From NCBI GenBank assembly GCA_002102555.1, contig MCFL01000007.1, positions 372,001 through 436,000 of the forward strand: 64,000 nucleotides of DNA, read 5' to 3'. Of this stretch, positions 50,714 to 61,488 are shown piece by piece. A model generated the notes under the pieces. That model ran no database searches, was not told the DNA's origin, and saw only the letters and a list, made by a program, of their open reading frames with translations. The DNA is from Catenaria anguillulae PL171 (taxonomy: Eukaryota; Blastocladiomycota; Blastocladiomycetes; Blastocladiales; Catenariaceae). The translations under genes and the position numbers were made by a program. The first letter of the stretch is position 1. The number at the start of each line of letters is the position of its first letter.

Positions 50714-52594
50714 TCACCTCATAGCTGGTCGCCTGTACGGCGAATACGATACAACTTTCTTGGCGAGCAGCTCACGCGCACCGACCCCAACTTGCTGGGC
50801 CACCACCTCTGCCAGTTTGTCGGCCACCCCAACTCCGCTTGCCTTGCGCAGTGCCGCAGAGCTGAAGCTCTTGATGCGCTTGATAGCGGCCTGTTCAACC
50901 TCCTGGTCGCCCAAATCGGCGTGGTCGCCTTGATCGGTGACCGAGCGCATTCGCCAAACGTGCAACGACTCGTCGGCGCCCAGTGTGGCCATGAAATCCT
51001 CGCTCGGCGACACGCTGAGGTCGAGCACCCGGTGGTCGGCGTGTGCATCGTCTTGCGACCACACGCGCAAAGCACCTTGCCAGGCCGTGAGGCGTGGGGG
51101 CGGCGAGCCGCCCGCCGCGGCCAATGCCGTCGACCTATATCCTGCGGCAGACAGCAGCACCGGATCGCGCATAGCGAGTGTTTCCGCGGACGAGCCGATT
51201 GGCGGAGCGGAATACGAACGCTTCAAGAAACGCAGTGCCGTGACCTGCCCGCCCGTATCCATGCGTGCAAATGACCGCCTCGTCAGCGTGTCCCGATACT
51301 TTATCCGCGCGTCCGCCGTCCCGCCACCCGTCGCGAGCACATTGGCGCGTAACGGACACCAAGCGAGTGCGCGAACAGCACCCACATGTGCCTCCTTCCA
51401 AGTGACCACAGGCTTGTCGAGTCTTCTGGCATCCCACACACACACGACGCCATCATTGCCTCCCGACGCAAACGTGACCCCGTCGTCATTGGCCGCCAGT
51501 CCGCACACGGGATTCCCTGGCGCATGAACCCTGCGTAGCGTCGCAGGCACGCTTGCAAGTGGCGCGCGCATATCCCAGAGCAGAATGCGCCCCGTTGCGT
51601 CGCCCGTGAGCAAGGTCGTTGCCGACACGTAAGTCATGCAGGTTGTACGTGTCACGGCCACGCCCAGATTGGCCAGTTTGGCGCTCGTTAGGTCCAGGTG
51701 ATCCGATGCCGGGAACGTGGGTTTGCCTGACCGAAGCCGAGTGTGTGTAGCGACGTCATAGTGGGCAACCACACCTGCGTCAATCCCAACTGTCAAGTGC
51801 TCGCCCGAAGGTGTAAAGGTCAGCGCCGTGACGCGCGAGGTCGCATTCGAGTTGCTGACGGGCGGAAGAAGCGTGGATTCGCCAGAGTTGGGATGCCAAA
51901 GGTACGTGTCGGAGCTGAGGCCGACGCTCACGAGATTGCGCGAGCTCCAATCAAGCCGGCTTGCGTAATAGTCGTCCGAGGTGCCTGGCGCGTCCAAGAT
52001 CTTTTCGGGCGTACTGGCGAAGTAATACAGCGGGTGCGTTTGTGTTGGCGGCGATGGCTGCAAGGTGGAAGGAGTTGCTGTTTGTTGTGCAAATGGACGA
52101 AAGGTCGTTGCGGGAGCGTCGGTGAAGAGGCGGCGCCGGTACGATCGGGAGGTGGAACTTGAGCGATGTGTGAATGAAGGGGATGGCGATGACGGAGACG
52201 AGGATGGACGAGGTGCGGCTGGATCTGCAAGACTCAGGGCCGTGAGCATCCCTGACCAGCTCGGCGTCGTAGCCGGCGGCCGTGGTTCTGAACTGCCATT
52301 ACTCATTGAAGGTGGCGAGGCGTGATGAGCCGAGTCGAGTACGGCCTGTATGCGTGCGAGCTGGCCATTGTAGCCCGGCGGGACATTGCGGTCCGGAGCC
52401 AGCCGGCTGATCGAGTCGCATTTGCCGGGCATGCCTGCGGTTGACGACGCAGGCCGTGCAATCTTGACTGGCCGTCTCGTAGGGGACGACAGTGACGCTA
52501 GCCGATCAATCAGGGTATCACTGTGACAACCGCCATCATAAGCGGCGACCCTGCCACCGGCTTGGAAGGCGTTTTCGGCACTTTCTTGGCTCAT
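50714..52594 (-). CDS. Cdc20/Fizzy-family APC/C activator
   Basis: Cdc20, Cdh1 and Ama1 proteins recruit substrates to the anaphase-promoting complex. The propeller opens with the family hallmark KILDAPGTSDDYYASRLDWS and continues NLVSVGLSSDTYLWHPNSGE, GDATGRILLWDMRAP, GGNDGVVCVWDARRLDKPV and HVGAVRALAWCPLRANVLAT followed by GGGTAD. The N-terminus is disordered and has LAPDRNVPPGY, a possible weakened C-box (consensus DRxIPxR). The chain ends PYRRPAMR, where canonical activators end in Ile-Arg. The start at 52594 (MSQESAENAF) is chosen; the frame stays open upstream across a run of 13 G (on +). No introns. Divergence from Cdc20 and Cdh1 suggests an Ama1-like or lineage-specific activator. About 625 residues. 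Confidence 0.82.
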   Translation of the reverse strand: MSQESAENAFQAGGRVAAYDGGCHSDTLIDRLASLSSPTRRPVKIARPASSTAGMPGKCDSISRLAPDRNVPPGYNGQLARIQAVLDSAHHASPPSMSNGSSEPRPPATTPSWSGMLTALSLADPAAPRPSSSPSSPSPSFTHRSSSTSRSYRRRLFTDAPATTFRPFAQQTATPSTLQPSPPTQTHPLYYFASTPEKILDAPGTSDDYYASRLDWSSRNLVSVGLSSDTYLWHPNSGESTLLPPVSNSNATSRVTALTFTPSGEHLTVGIDAGVVAHYDVATHTRLRSGKPTFPASDHLDLTSAKLANLGVAVTRTTCMTYVSATTLLTGDATGRILLWDMRAPLASVPATLRRVHAPGNPVCGLAANDDGVTFASGGNDGVVCVWDARRLDKPVVTWKEAHVGAVRALAWCPLRANVLATGGGTADARIKYRDTLTRRSFARMDTGGQVTALRFLKRSYSAPPIGSSAETLAMRDPVLLSAAGYRSTALAAAGGSPPPRLTAWQGALRVWSQDDAHADHRVLDLSVSPSEDFMATLGADESLHVWRMRSVTDQGDHADLGDQEVEQAAIKRIKSFSSAALRKASGVGVADKLAEVVAQQVGVGARELLAKKVVSYSPYRRPAMR

Positions 52595-52664
52595 GGTTGC
52601 ACGTTGCTCATGTACATGCGGGAGTTGGCGATCACGGCTGGCGGATGACTGGCTGGCACGTTGA

Positions 52665-52677
52665 GGGGGGGGGGGGG
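52665..52677 (+). repeat. Homopolymer of 13 G
   Basis: An uninterrupted run of 13 G just upstream of the Cdc20-like start codon (C on the coding strand). Long G runs are prone to miscounting, so any upstream start codon read across it is unsafe. Confidence 0.85.
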
Positions 52678-52915
52678 CGACAACGTTTGCTTGCAATTGA
52701 GCAATGGACGGTCGGCGGTTGCTTTGGGTCTTTTCTAGTGCTTCATTCTGAAACGGGATGCTTTGTGCATTGAATCGTCGTTGGCATACGCTGACTCTTG
52801 CTGCCGTCTCTCAGAGTCGACTCGCGCTCGGTGGATGACTTCGATTGACGGATAGCATGATCCAATTCATTCATTACAACTACACCGCCCACCTGTGAGT
52901 CGAATCCCACGACAC

Positions 52916-54277
52916 TTAGAGCTCCTCCTTGGCATCGTCCTCATCCTTCTCGGCCTCCTTCTTGATCTTCAACTTGCCCGCGGCAGCATCCGCAAACACC
53001 TTCAAAATGTTTGCCCTGCGCGTAAACAGATCCTTCTTATCCTGCAACACCTGGTCCTGCTCCAACAACTTTGCCAACCTGGTACGCTCCTTGTTGACGT
53101 AGCCATCGCCAACCTTGATCACCTTCTGCATGACCTTGACGTACAGCTCGGCCGACTTTGGATCCGCCGCCTTCTTTGCCGCCTTTTTCGCAGCCTCAAC
53201 CACCTCGGCGCGCTTGGTCTTGTCCGCGCCAACAAACTCAATCACAAGCGCCTCGAGGTCGGCCACCACACCCGCAGACGCGTCAAGACCGCCACCGGCG
53301 ATCCGCTGCGTACCAGCGTGTGCGTTGAGGAACGACACAAAGTCGTGCTCGGTCCGTCCACCATTGTAGTCGACGGTTTTCTTGTCCTTTGACCCAGCCG
53401 AAAAGTACTTGATGGTCGGGTAGCCTTCAATGCCAAAGCGGGTGGCAATGTCTGGGTGCGCCGTTGCATCCAGGTTGGCAATGATCACATTGGGTTCGGT
53501 CGAGAAGGTGTTGGCCAAGGATTCGTAAATCTGTCCCAGCGATTTCGTAAGTGCCCGGACGACAAATGGAGACGAAAGAAAAGTTCCCCTCAGGACGTAC
53601 AGGAGCAAGGTTCTTGCAATGACCGCACCATGGGGCATAGAATTCGACAAGCACATTCTTGCTGGGGTCCATGACAATCTTGTCAAAGGTGGCGGTTGTC
53701 AAAACCGTGACGTGCGACGGGGCCTTGTGAATCTTGGCACGCAACGACGTCTTGGACTGAATAAAGGTGGCGAAATCGTCAATGGAACGGCCGCCAGTGT
53801 AGTCCTCGGGCGTCTTGCTGCCCTTGGCGAACCATTTGAGTGTCGGGAAGCCTTGAACACCAAACCGCGTGCCGAGCTCCTTGTGAGCATCGGCATCGAC
53901 CTTGGCGATCACGACTTGGTTGGCGGCGTGCTTGTAGGCGGTGCCTAGCTCTTCGTACGTCTGTTTGACGAGTCAGGTGAGCATTTGTGTCTTGTCCGGG
54001 AGACACTCGAGTTGACACGAGTCTCCAGGCGGCTAACACGAGACGAGGGAAAAGGGAAAGCGTCCCCAGGACGTACAGGAGCAAGGCTCTTACAATGACC
54101 ACACCATGGCGCATAGAACTCGACGAGGACATGCTTGGAGCCATCAACAACTTTGTCAAAGTTGTCGGGCGTCAGGTCAACCACGTTGGCGACGACTGCC
54201 ACGATCAGAGCGGCCAGCACGGCAATGACGCTGAGTGGGTTCATGTTGGAATGTTTCATTGCAGTGGCGGAATGCAT
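52916..54277 (-). CDS. Protein disulfide isomerase, two thioredoxin domains plus ERp29c
   Basis: An ER foldase that makes and shuffles disulfides. The signal peptide, [19 protein letters not shown], starts at one of three close in-frame ATGs (54277, 54259, 54244). Two thioredoxin domains each have the active site [10 protein letters not shown], with the partner motifs GFPTLKWF and [10 protein letters not shown]-terminal ERp29-type helical domain follows ([20 protein letters not shown]), and the chain ends KEEL, an ER-retrieval signal of the KDEL type. Exons: 54077-54277, 53601-53960 and 52916-53530. Both introns split the coding sequence at the same place, directly after CGHCKxLAP, showing that the two domains arose by duplication with their intron. 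No frame slips. This layout matches the PDI-D/ERp38 subfamily. Confidence 0.95.
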
Positions 54278-54444
54278 GTCAATACCAGCGACAGAGAATG
54301 AGACGGCGGAGAAGGAGTGCCAAGCAAGAAGGCGACGAGGGACGCGCCGCCGCTGCCGCCATTGCCATTGCCACGTTGGCAGCAAGCGGCCGCAACCGCA
54401 TGATGAGATCGAAGGGCCGTCGGCTTCCATCCACCTGAAGATTC

Positions 54445-54450
54445 CACGTG
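54445..54450. promoter_or_regulatory. CACGTG motif in PDI-GCN5 divergent gap
   Basis: A palindromic E-box (CACGTG) in the 254 bp between the PDI and GCN5 start codons; a second ACGT core, CCACGTTGG, lies near 54380. Such cores are used by bZIP and bHLH factors, including unfolded-protein-response factors, which would suit PDI. No direct evidence of function. Confidence 0.3.
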
Positions 54451-54531
54451 ATCCATAAAATTGCAATGCCAATTCGTGAGTCCAGCACGCTCCAGTCGAT
54501 GCATTTCCACTTGGCGCAATACGCTCGCGCA

Positions 54532-56440
54532 ATGGATCCACACATCATTCCTCCATCCCGCAAGCGCCGGGCCGCGCCATCCTCGTCGGATGATGACGAC
54601 CACGACCACGACCACGACCATGATGGGTCTTCCCTTGGCGACCGAGCCAGTGCCTTGTCCATGTCAATGTCGGTTGACGCAGCCATGTCTGATGACGATG
54701 GCGGCAATGGCAGCATCGATACAGCTTCGCACAACAGTGCCACGCACAGCTCCAGTGGCCAGCCGCTCCCCAAGCGCATCAAGCTCGAGCCCGGCCTCGA
54801 CTCTCACACAAACTCACATGCCACCTCACGGTCTGGATCCGCAGCTGGATCCGTTTCTGCATCTGCACCAACAAGTGCCAACGGCTCGTCTCACAACTCG
54901 GCCGCAACCTCGCCCACCATCACCCCGCTCCACCCGCCCTCCTCTTCCTCCACTTCTGCAAAGAACCCGTCTCGCAACGCCCTCACGCTCAAAATCCCAA
55001 AACAGGAACGCGATCCACTCATCAAGTCGCCCACGTCCGCCGACACGCTCGACAACGAGATCCGTTCTCCAACGGGCGATGCACCCACCAATGCAACCAC
55101 CACGCACTCGCGCGCACCACCTACCGCACTCTCGCACCCACCAAATCCGGACCTATACTTGTCGCTGACCTCACCGCACACCATTCCCATCGACGACCTG
55201 GTGCGCGCGCCAGCGCGCGGGATCTCCATCGCAATGCAAGAAGAAGCCCAGGACATTGTGCGCTTCCGTGCCGTGTACAATGACGGCGAACCGGAATCCA
55301 CCATCTTGCTTACGGGTTTGAAAAACATTTTCCAAAAGCAACTGCCGAAAATGCCGCGCGATTATGTGGGCAAAGTCGTCTATGACAAGTATCACGCGAG
55401 CATGTGCCTGTACAAGCCCGCAACCCTCGAGGTGGTGGGCGGCATTACGTACAAGCCCTTTTTCGACCGCAAGTTTATCGAGATTGTGTTTTGCGCCATT
55501 TCCAGCACCGAGCAGGTCAAGGGGTATGGCGCCAGACTCATGAACCATCTCAAGGACTATGTCCGGTCCACGGGCGACTTGCGCTACTTTTTGACGTGTG
55601 CCGACAACTATGCGATTGGGTACTTTCGTAAACAAGGGTTCACCACCGAAATTACTCTGGACAAGGCTGTGTGGATGGGGTACATTAAGGATTACGAGGG
55701 CGCGACCGTCATGCAGTGCACGCTGGTGCCCAGGGTCAAGTACTTGGATGTGCACGAGACGCTGGCCCAACAAAAGCGCGACTTGTACCATCGCATATTT
55801 CGGTACTCGAGATGCAACGTGATTCACCCCGGGTTGAGTGTGTTTCGCGTGGATGGCGGATTGCCCATCGACCCGATGAGCATCCCTGGATTGGGTACGT
55901 GGGCTCTTTTTCTACCTCTGTGTTCTTTGATCTGGTCAATTATTGACTCGACATCCTTAACATTCTCGCAGCGGAGACTGGCTGGACACCCGAACTGTCG
56001 CGCGAGCGCGCTAAGCCTCCCAAATCCCCGCTCTACATACTCTTTACCCAATTGCTTGACGACATGCGCAACCATGCCGACTCGTGGCCGTTTTTGGAGC
56101 CCGTGGATCCCAACCATGTACAGGGGTATTACGACATCATCAAGGAGCCCATGGGTACGCTTCCATTTCTCAAGCATTGAATCCGCCAGGCTCATGTCGC
56201 ATACTCACTCGCTTCTTTCATAAAGATTTGCGTACGCTTGAGCAAAACATTGAAGCCGACAGATACCACTCGCTCGAGTCGTTTGGGCGCGACGTGCAAA
56301 AGATTTTCGACAATTGCCGCACATTCAATGAGCCGACCACAAAGTATTACAAGGCGGGCAACGGGTTGGAACGCTACTTCAATGCCAGAAAGGACGAGTT
56401 GGCGAAAAAGTGCAAAGAAGAAGATTCGAGTCTAATCTGA
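54532..56440 (+). CDS. GCN5: Gcn5 histone acetyltransferase
   Basis: Gcn5 acetylates histone H3 in SAGA-type coactivators. After a basic nuclear signal (PSRKRRAAP), an Asp/His run and a 180-residue Ser/Thr/Pro-rich region comes the GNAT core: [20 protein letters not shown], then [40 protein letters not shown] (acetyl-CoA loop QVKGYGARL) and [16 protein letters not shown] bromodomain ends the protein: [20 protein letters not shown] then [15 protein letters not shown], with the acetyl-lysine-binding Asn in the CRTFN motif. Exons: 54532-55894, 55972-56154 and 56226-56440, joined as GL|AETGW and EPM|DLRTL. No frame slips. The start is the ATG of [13 protein letters not shown]; an ATG 84 bp upstream is possible. 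The stop is 71 bp from the convergent USP16-like stop. Confidence 0.95.
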
Positions 56441-56511
56441 GATGACAGGGATGATCACCTGAATATTGTACATTTATACCCTAACCACTACAAGGCATTG
56501 TTGGCTCATCA

Positions 56512-58683
56512 TCATTCCTTGCGCACGCGCTGATAAAACAACAAGTACGGGTTGCTGTGCACTGCCTCAGCCTCGCTCACCCTCGTCACCCGTGCATCAT
56601 TTGCGTGAACCCACACTGCCGCCGACTGGCCCTCGTTTTCGCGACTTACCACAGGGTATGCGCCGCTTGTACCCCTGACCTCGAGCGCAATGGGCGGCTG
56701 ATGCACCTTGACATAGGCCGTGTAATGGCCAAAGCTCATGCTGCCCGTATGCTCGACCACGCCAAACAGCTCGTAATGTGCAGGGTCGGGCCGCGTGTCC
56801 GAGTCTGGGTCGGATTCGCGCAACGACAGGTACGTTGGAAAGTCAAGCTTGGCCTTTTTGGAGCGTGCGGTGCGTTTGAGTTGGAAGCACAGAGTCGGGG
56901 CGAGGGACTTGATCATGTATCGCTTCGAGTGCGCGGTCGGCGGGGTCGACGGTTTGGGTTTTGGAGATGGTCGCTTGGTGTCGCCCTCATCGTCGGTATC
57001 CGACGCTGGATCTGTCAATACACCGTTGGCATCGGCACCCGTTTCAGCATCCTTGTCATCGTCGCCCGCCCATGGATCCCCTTCGCCCTCGCTGTCATCC
57101 TCGTCCACATCCGACTCGTTGGCCGAAGCGTCGGGATCGTTGGCGTCTGGCTCGTGTGGCTCTACCTTCTCTTGCACGGCCACAGGACTTTGCCGCGATG
57201 GACACGATTCCTCTTCACAAGAGTAGAGGACCTGATCCTCGGCGAAAAACTGGGCGAGCGACGAACCCAGCGAAGCGCTCATGACGAGCGAAAAATCGAA
57301 AAACGGTTCGGGAACGGTTTGCACCTGCCAACACATTATGTCACATAAGAGTGAGATGGATATCACAGGCCGCAAGCTACAGTACATACCTTGCCGCACG
57401 ACAAGCACTTGATGCAGCTCAACAACTCGCTACGGAACGCCTGCGCCACCGGACTTTGTTCCACATCCTCGGTTTCACACTCCCGGTCCTCACCCTCATT
57501 ATCTTGGCCCGCTTCTTCACGTTGCGCCTTGACCCGCTTTCCATGCTCAGTATCAATCACATCCACTAAGCACCGCATCATCTCATGCGAGTCATTCTGC
57601 CTGCTAAAGCTGCGAAACTCACGAAACCTGCGGCCCAGCTCGCTCAGCACCCCGCCCGGATGCAGCGTGGGCGATCCAACACTGATGTGCATGTCGCGCA
57701 AGAAGGCGTAGAAAGCACTCGAAAGCAGATCCATGTCGTCGCAGTCGGCCGCCGAAGGAACAGCCAAGTGCCGGGCGTGCGCAAGGCATTGCAAGAGCGC
57801 TGCGGCATAACAGGTGTTGCCGAGATTGGTGAGGCCGTGGACGCCCAGAGCTAGGTAGTCGTTGGGCTTGAGGACAGGTGCGCGCTTGGATGAGCCAAAG
57901 GACGATGACGGGGCAGAGGGAAAGGGTGCGGCGTCAAAGGGCGAAAAGTCCCGGACATGACCTGATTTGTTTGAAGTGACCGCATCTGAAATGGAAACGG
58001 CCTCGAGTCGTTTGCGAACCGCGCTGAGTGCATCGAGCAACAGCGGGTTCTTTGGGGTGGCCAGCTCGACGGCGCAGTCTGTGCAGGCGAACCGGAGGGT
58101 GCCAGACTCAATGGCCGCTTCGAGATCGGCCGACGAGTAAGACGTTGTGCGCGAGGAGAGTGGAAAGGAGAGAAAGGTCGGGTGGTCGTGAGCGCCGAGA
58201 TCCGGTTGGCAAACGAGGCGCATGCAGCACAGGCAGAACCATAGTGGTGTGGAACCGGAGCGACTCGATCGACATGACTACAAATTCATCTTAACACTGT
58301 GAGCGATTTGCAAATGGGTTGGACAGTCGAGCGTCTGACGCACGGATTCGCCGCAGGCAGCAGGCGAGCCTGAAAATGCAGCACAAGCTGCTGTTGTGAG
58401 CTTTTTCAGCTTGATGCCGGACTTGACGTGTGGACATTTCTTGTTGGACGCCGATGCGAATTCACTGTAGCAACAGGGCATGCCTGTGTGTCAGTCGCGC
58501 TGACTTCGTCCTCGGTCGTCATCAATGGACTTACCTGTCATTGGATGGCGAGGGCGTGGCACTTGTGCTGGTAATGGTGCTGGTGGCGGTTGCCTTGAGA
58601 GCCTCCTCGGTGCGCTTGCGAGCCTGCTTCTTTTCGGCCTCTCGCTCGGCCTTCTTGGCAGCTGCCCTGGCCTTTCCTCCCAT
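56512..58683 (-). CDS. USP16: USP16/45-like ubiquitin-specific protease
   Basis: USP16-type enzymes remove ubiquitin from histone H2A and other targets. Exon 1 (58535-58683) encodes a basic coiled start, MGGKARAAAKKAEREAEKKQ. Exon 2 (57390-58464) has a zinc-finger UBP domain (ASNKKCPHVKSGIKL, LWFCLCCMRLVC) and then the Cys box GLTNLGNTCYAAALLQCLAH. Exon 3 (56512-57324) follows KCLSCGK|VQTVPEP and contains an acidic insert, then the His box SFGHYTAYVKV and a closing YLLFYQRV. In exon 2 a TAG codon at 58278-58280 lies in frame between IAHSVKMNL and SCRSSRSGS; sequence on both sides fits the zinc finger, and no normal-size intron removes the stop. Everything else is in frame. USP16 is the best fit, though other ZnF-UBP proteases are possible. 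Confidence 0.83.
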
Positions 58684-58920
58684 GCTGGCGATGCTGTCGA
58701 CTTGGGATAGCTTAGATATTCGAGTCTCGCACTGACTGGGCCAATTGCCTCATGTCACACTGCGCTGCATCCATGGGTTGAGCGGCCTTCAATACCGCCG
58801 CCATCAACGTTAATGTTTGAACGGACCACCGGCCTTGTCTCGCGCAAATGGTTTTCTGATCCGGCAGCACTTTGCAATTGATCACCTTGACACTGCATTG
58901 TATTGATTGACCAGACTCGC
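58684..58920. promoter_or_regulatory. Divergent promoter of USP16-like and KDM8 genes
   Basis: 237 bp between two start codons that face away from each other. It contains one CCAAT box (GGCCAATTG, near 58739) and no clear TATA. Both products act on chromatin, so shared control would make sense, but this is inference. Confidence 0.45.
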
Positions 58921-60556
58921 ATGCAATTCTTACCAGACACAATGGAAATATCTCATTCACATGCATTGATCCCGCTCACCGCCGCTCTGCACGAGTACAC
59001 GTCACATGTCAACGACGAGTCGGACACAAGTCTCCACACCAAAGTTCAGGATGCACTCGACCTTGCTGGCCCAAGCGGATACGCCGTGTGGCAGGCCGCC
59101 ACGAATTCCATATCCGCCGAGGCCTTGTCATGGCAAGCGCAACACTGCCAACAGGTGCCAGACTGCCAAGCGTCGGATCAAGACACCTTGATTCTAGAAA
59201 CACTCAATCTCCTCGAGTTTGCCAACACTGTGATCCAGTCTCGCCCGTACCACACTGTCCAACACCATCATCGGGTCCTGTATCAACTTGCCGCCGTTGC
59301 TGTTGCTTGCGCGCACGTTGCTGCTGCACACGACACCCTTTCCAAAGATGACGCTGGATCCATATATCACCGCGATCAGGTTGGAGCCAATGTGCACGCA
59401 GAGCACTTGATTACTCGGGCACTTCATGCGCTGGATGAGGCCATGATTGTCACGGGGTTTCCGTTGGCAAGAACCAATCTCATGGCCGTCGTGTATCAGC
59501 TTCATGATGTGCTTCCTGCACCTCCTCCCGTTGTTTCACCCATGGATCCAGGTTCATCTCGATCAGATCAAATCTCTTTATCGCCTTCCAGCTGCCCAGG
59601 ATCGATTCCCGTTTCGGCCGCCGGACTGCACCGATTCTCGCCTGTCCGTGAAGTCACTCTTGATGACTCTTTTTCTCCATCCGTGTACCGCGACTTGATC
59701 CAAGCACCATTCGTGATTCGGGATGCGATCCAGCACTGGCCCGCGTTGCAGCTGTGGACACTCGAGTATCTCAATAAGTCAGCGGGCCATCGACTTGTTC
59801 CCGTAGAGCTGGGCTCAACTTACCTCGATTCGGCATGGTCGCAGAGCCTCATGACGTTGAACCAGTTTCTTCGCGTGCATGTCATGCCGGCGGCGCATCG
59901 TGTGCAGTCCGACGATGATGATGATGAGCCGGCGACGGTCGGCTACCTCGCACAGTACAATTTATTTGCATTGTTGCCTCATTTGCGCTCCCACACCTCG
60001 ATTCCCGACCAAATCCACGTCCTCATGGCTGCAACTGCACCCGAATCTGATCCAGCCTCTCACCTCCCTCACGAAAGCAAAAAACGACGGACAACCTCGA
60101 GCACGAGCGATGCACACACACCAAAACCATCTCTCGACAGTACGGATGCGATCCGAATCAACGCCTGGTTTGGTCCACGAGGAACCGTGACGCCGCTTCA
60201 TCACGACGGCAACCTCAACAACATGTTTGCACAAGTTGTCGGATCCAAACGCGTTGTGCTATTCCCACCGTCAGACTCGCACCTGTTGGCAGATCTCGAC
60301 GGCATGTTGCACAATACAAGCTCGGTAGACGTCCGCAAGTGGCCAGAAGAAGTCGAGGCACGACTCGAGCTTGCGCAGGCACATGGTGTCGAGGCGGTTT
60401 GTCGTGCTGGTGATTTGCTGTACATTCCGGTACGCGGTCTTCCATCGCATGGTATTGTGGATGCTGATCTGACACCTACTATCGGATGCCCAGCCCAACT
60501 ACTGGCACCACGTCGAAAGTCTCGCAACCTCATTTTCCGTGTCATTTTGGTTTTGA
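58921..60556 (+). CDS. KDM8: KDM8/JMJD5-type JmjC oxygenase
   Basis: KDM8 (JMJD5) is an iron- and 2-oxoglutarate-dependent oxygenase reported to hydroxylate arginines and to act on histone tails. The N-terminal ~240 residues are mostly helical, as in human KDM8. The JmjC part begins near LDDSFSPSVYRDLIQAPFVI, continues WSQSLMTLNQFLRVHV and GYLAQYNLFALLPHLRS, and has the iron site VTPLHHDGNLNNMFAQVVG (His-x-Asp) and the distal His in NYWHHVESLATSFSVSFW. The intron at 60430-60493 (GTACGC to CCCAG) is needed to reach that end: YIP|PNYWHH. The start at 58921 is the first ATG; MEISHSHAL at 58942 is an alternative. A Ser/Thr/Lys insert (SKKRRTTSSTSDAH) interrupts the fold. No slips. Confidence 0.9.
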
Positions 60557-61488
60557 CCGAGTCGCTGAGTTCAAGGTGAATCATGTGGCCATGTGGCGGG
60601 GCTAAATGTGAATACATGCTCTCCGTTGTTCCTGAGATGAGCTGAGGCTGCTGGTTTGCGGTCGCTCGAATCTGTCCAGTGAGGAAACGGGGCCGTGGGA
60701 TGACAGCTGCACGTCCAGGTCACAGCGCGCCCATCGCTTGGCGGATGCTCGTGGCTGGCTCGATCGAGTCACGGAACTCCTCCATCTAACACAAACAAAC
60801 AGGAAATGCGCTCAATTAGTGCTGTGGTGGCTCACGCCTCGACTGATCGGTGAAAAAGGACCGCATTTCATGGCATACACTCGCGTTGGACTGAGTGTTT
60901 TGCGTGTGCGCCCCTCGATTCATGAACGCGTCGGCACCAGCCGTGGGCTCAACGTCGAGTTCAAGCCCGCAAGCCTCGTATTGAAGCCCTGTCAAATCCA
61001 TGAAGAGCCCTCGTACAATTCCCAAATAAGCCAGCCAGTGAGAAATGCGGAAAATGAAGGCATTTTGGTCCGTGCATGACCTCGCCATATGTCGGCCGAC
61101 TCGCAGGTGGCTCTAACGAGCCCCGCCATCCCCACCGGATGCTGCGCTTCCCTTCCATTATTTTTGTGCTTCAGAGCTCGCTACAAATGCTCGGTGCTCC
61201 CCGCATCATCAATGGTGTACCAAATCGCTTGTTGATACACCGATTCTTTACACCGTTTCGAGAGATACATTTGCTCTGGCAGCCTACACTTCTCTCCGAC
61301 GCCCAACAACCGCATCTCCCTCCAACTCCCACCCACCCACCCATCCTATAGACTCGTCCTGCTTTGCCGTTTGTGCATAGACTTTCTGCTTCCCGCTCAC
61401 TCAGCACGTTGTTCAACCCCCTCAAGTCTCCGAAATTGGCGCCTGTACGCCTTCATCCACATCTCCATCCATCCTCCATTCGTCGAAA
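60557..61488. other. Intergenic region
   Basis: About 930 bp between KDM8 and the CAP gene, in the same orientation. No protein-like open frame or repeat. A C-rich leader precedes the CAP start. Confidence 0.4.

Noticed and set aside
52890-52912. tRNA T-arm-like sequence (GTGAGTCGAATCCCAC)
   Set aside because: The loop lacks the usual TTC start and I could not fold D- and anticodon arms around it; it is probably 3' sequence of the PDI gene.
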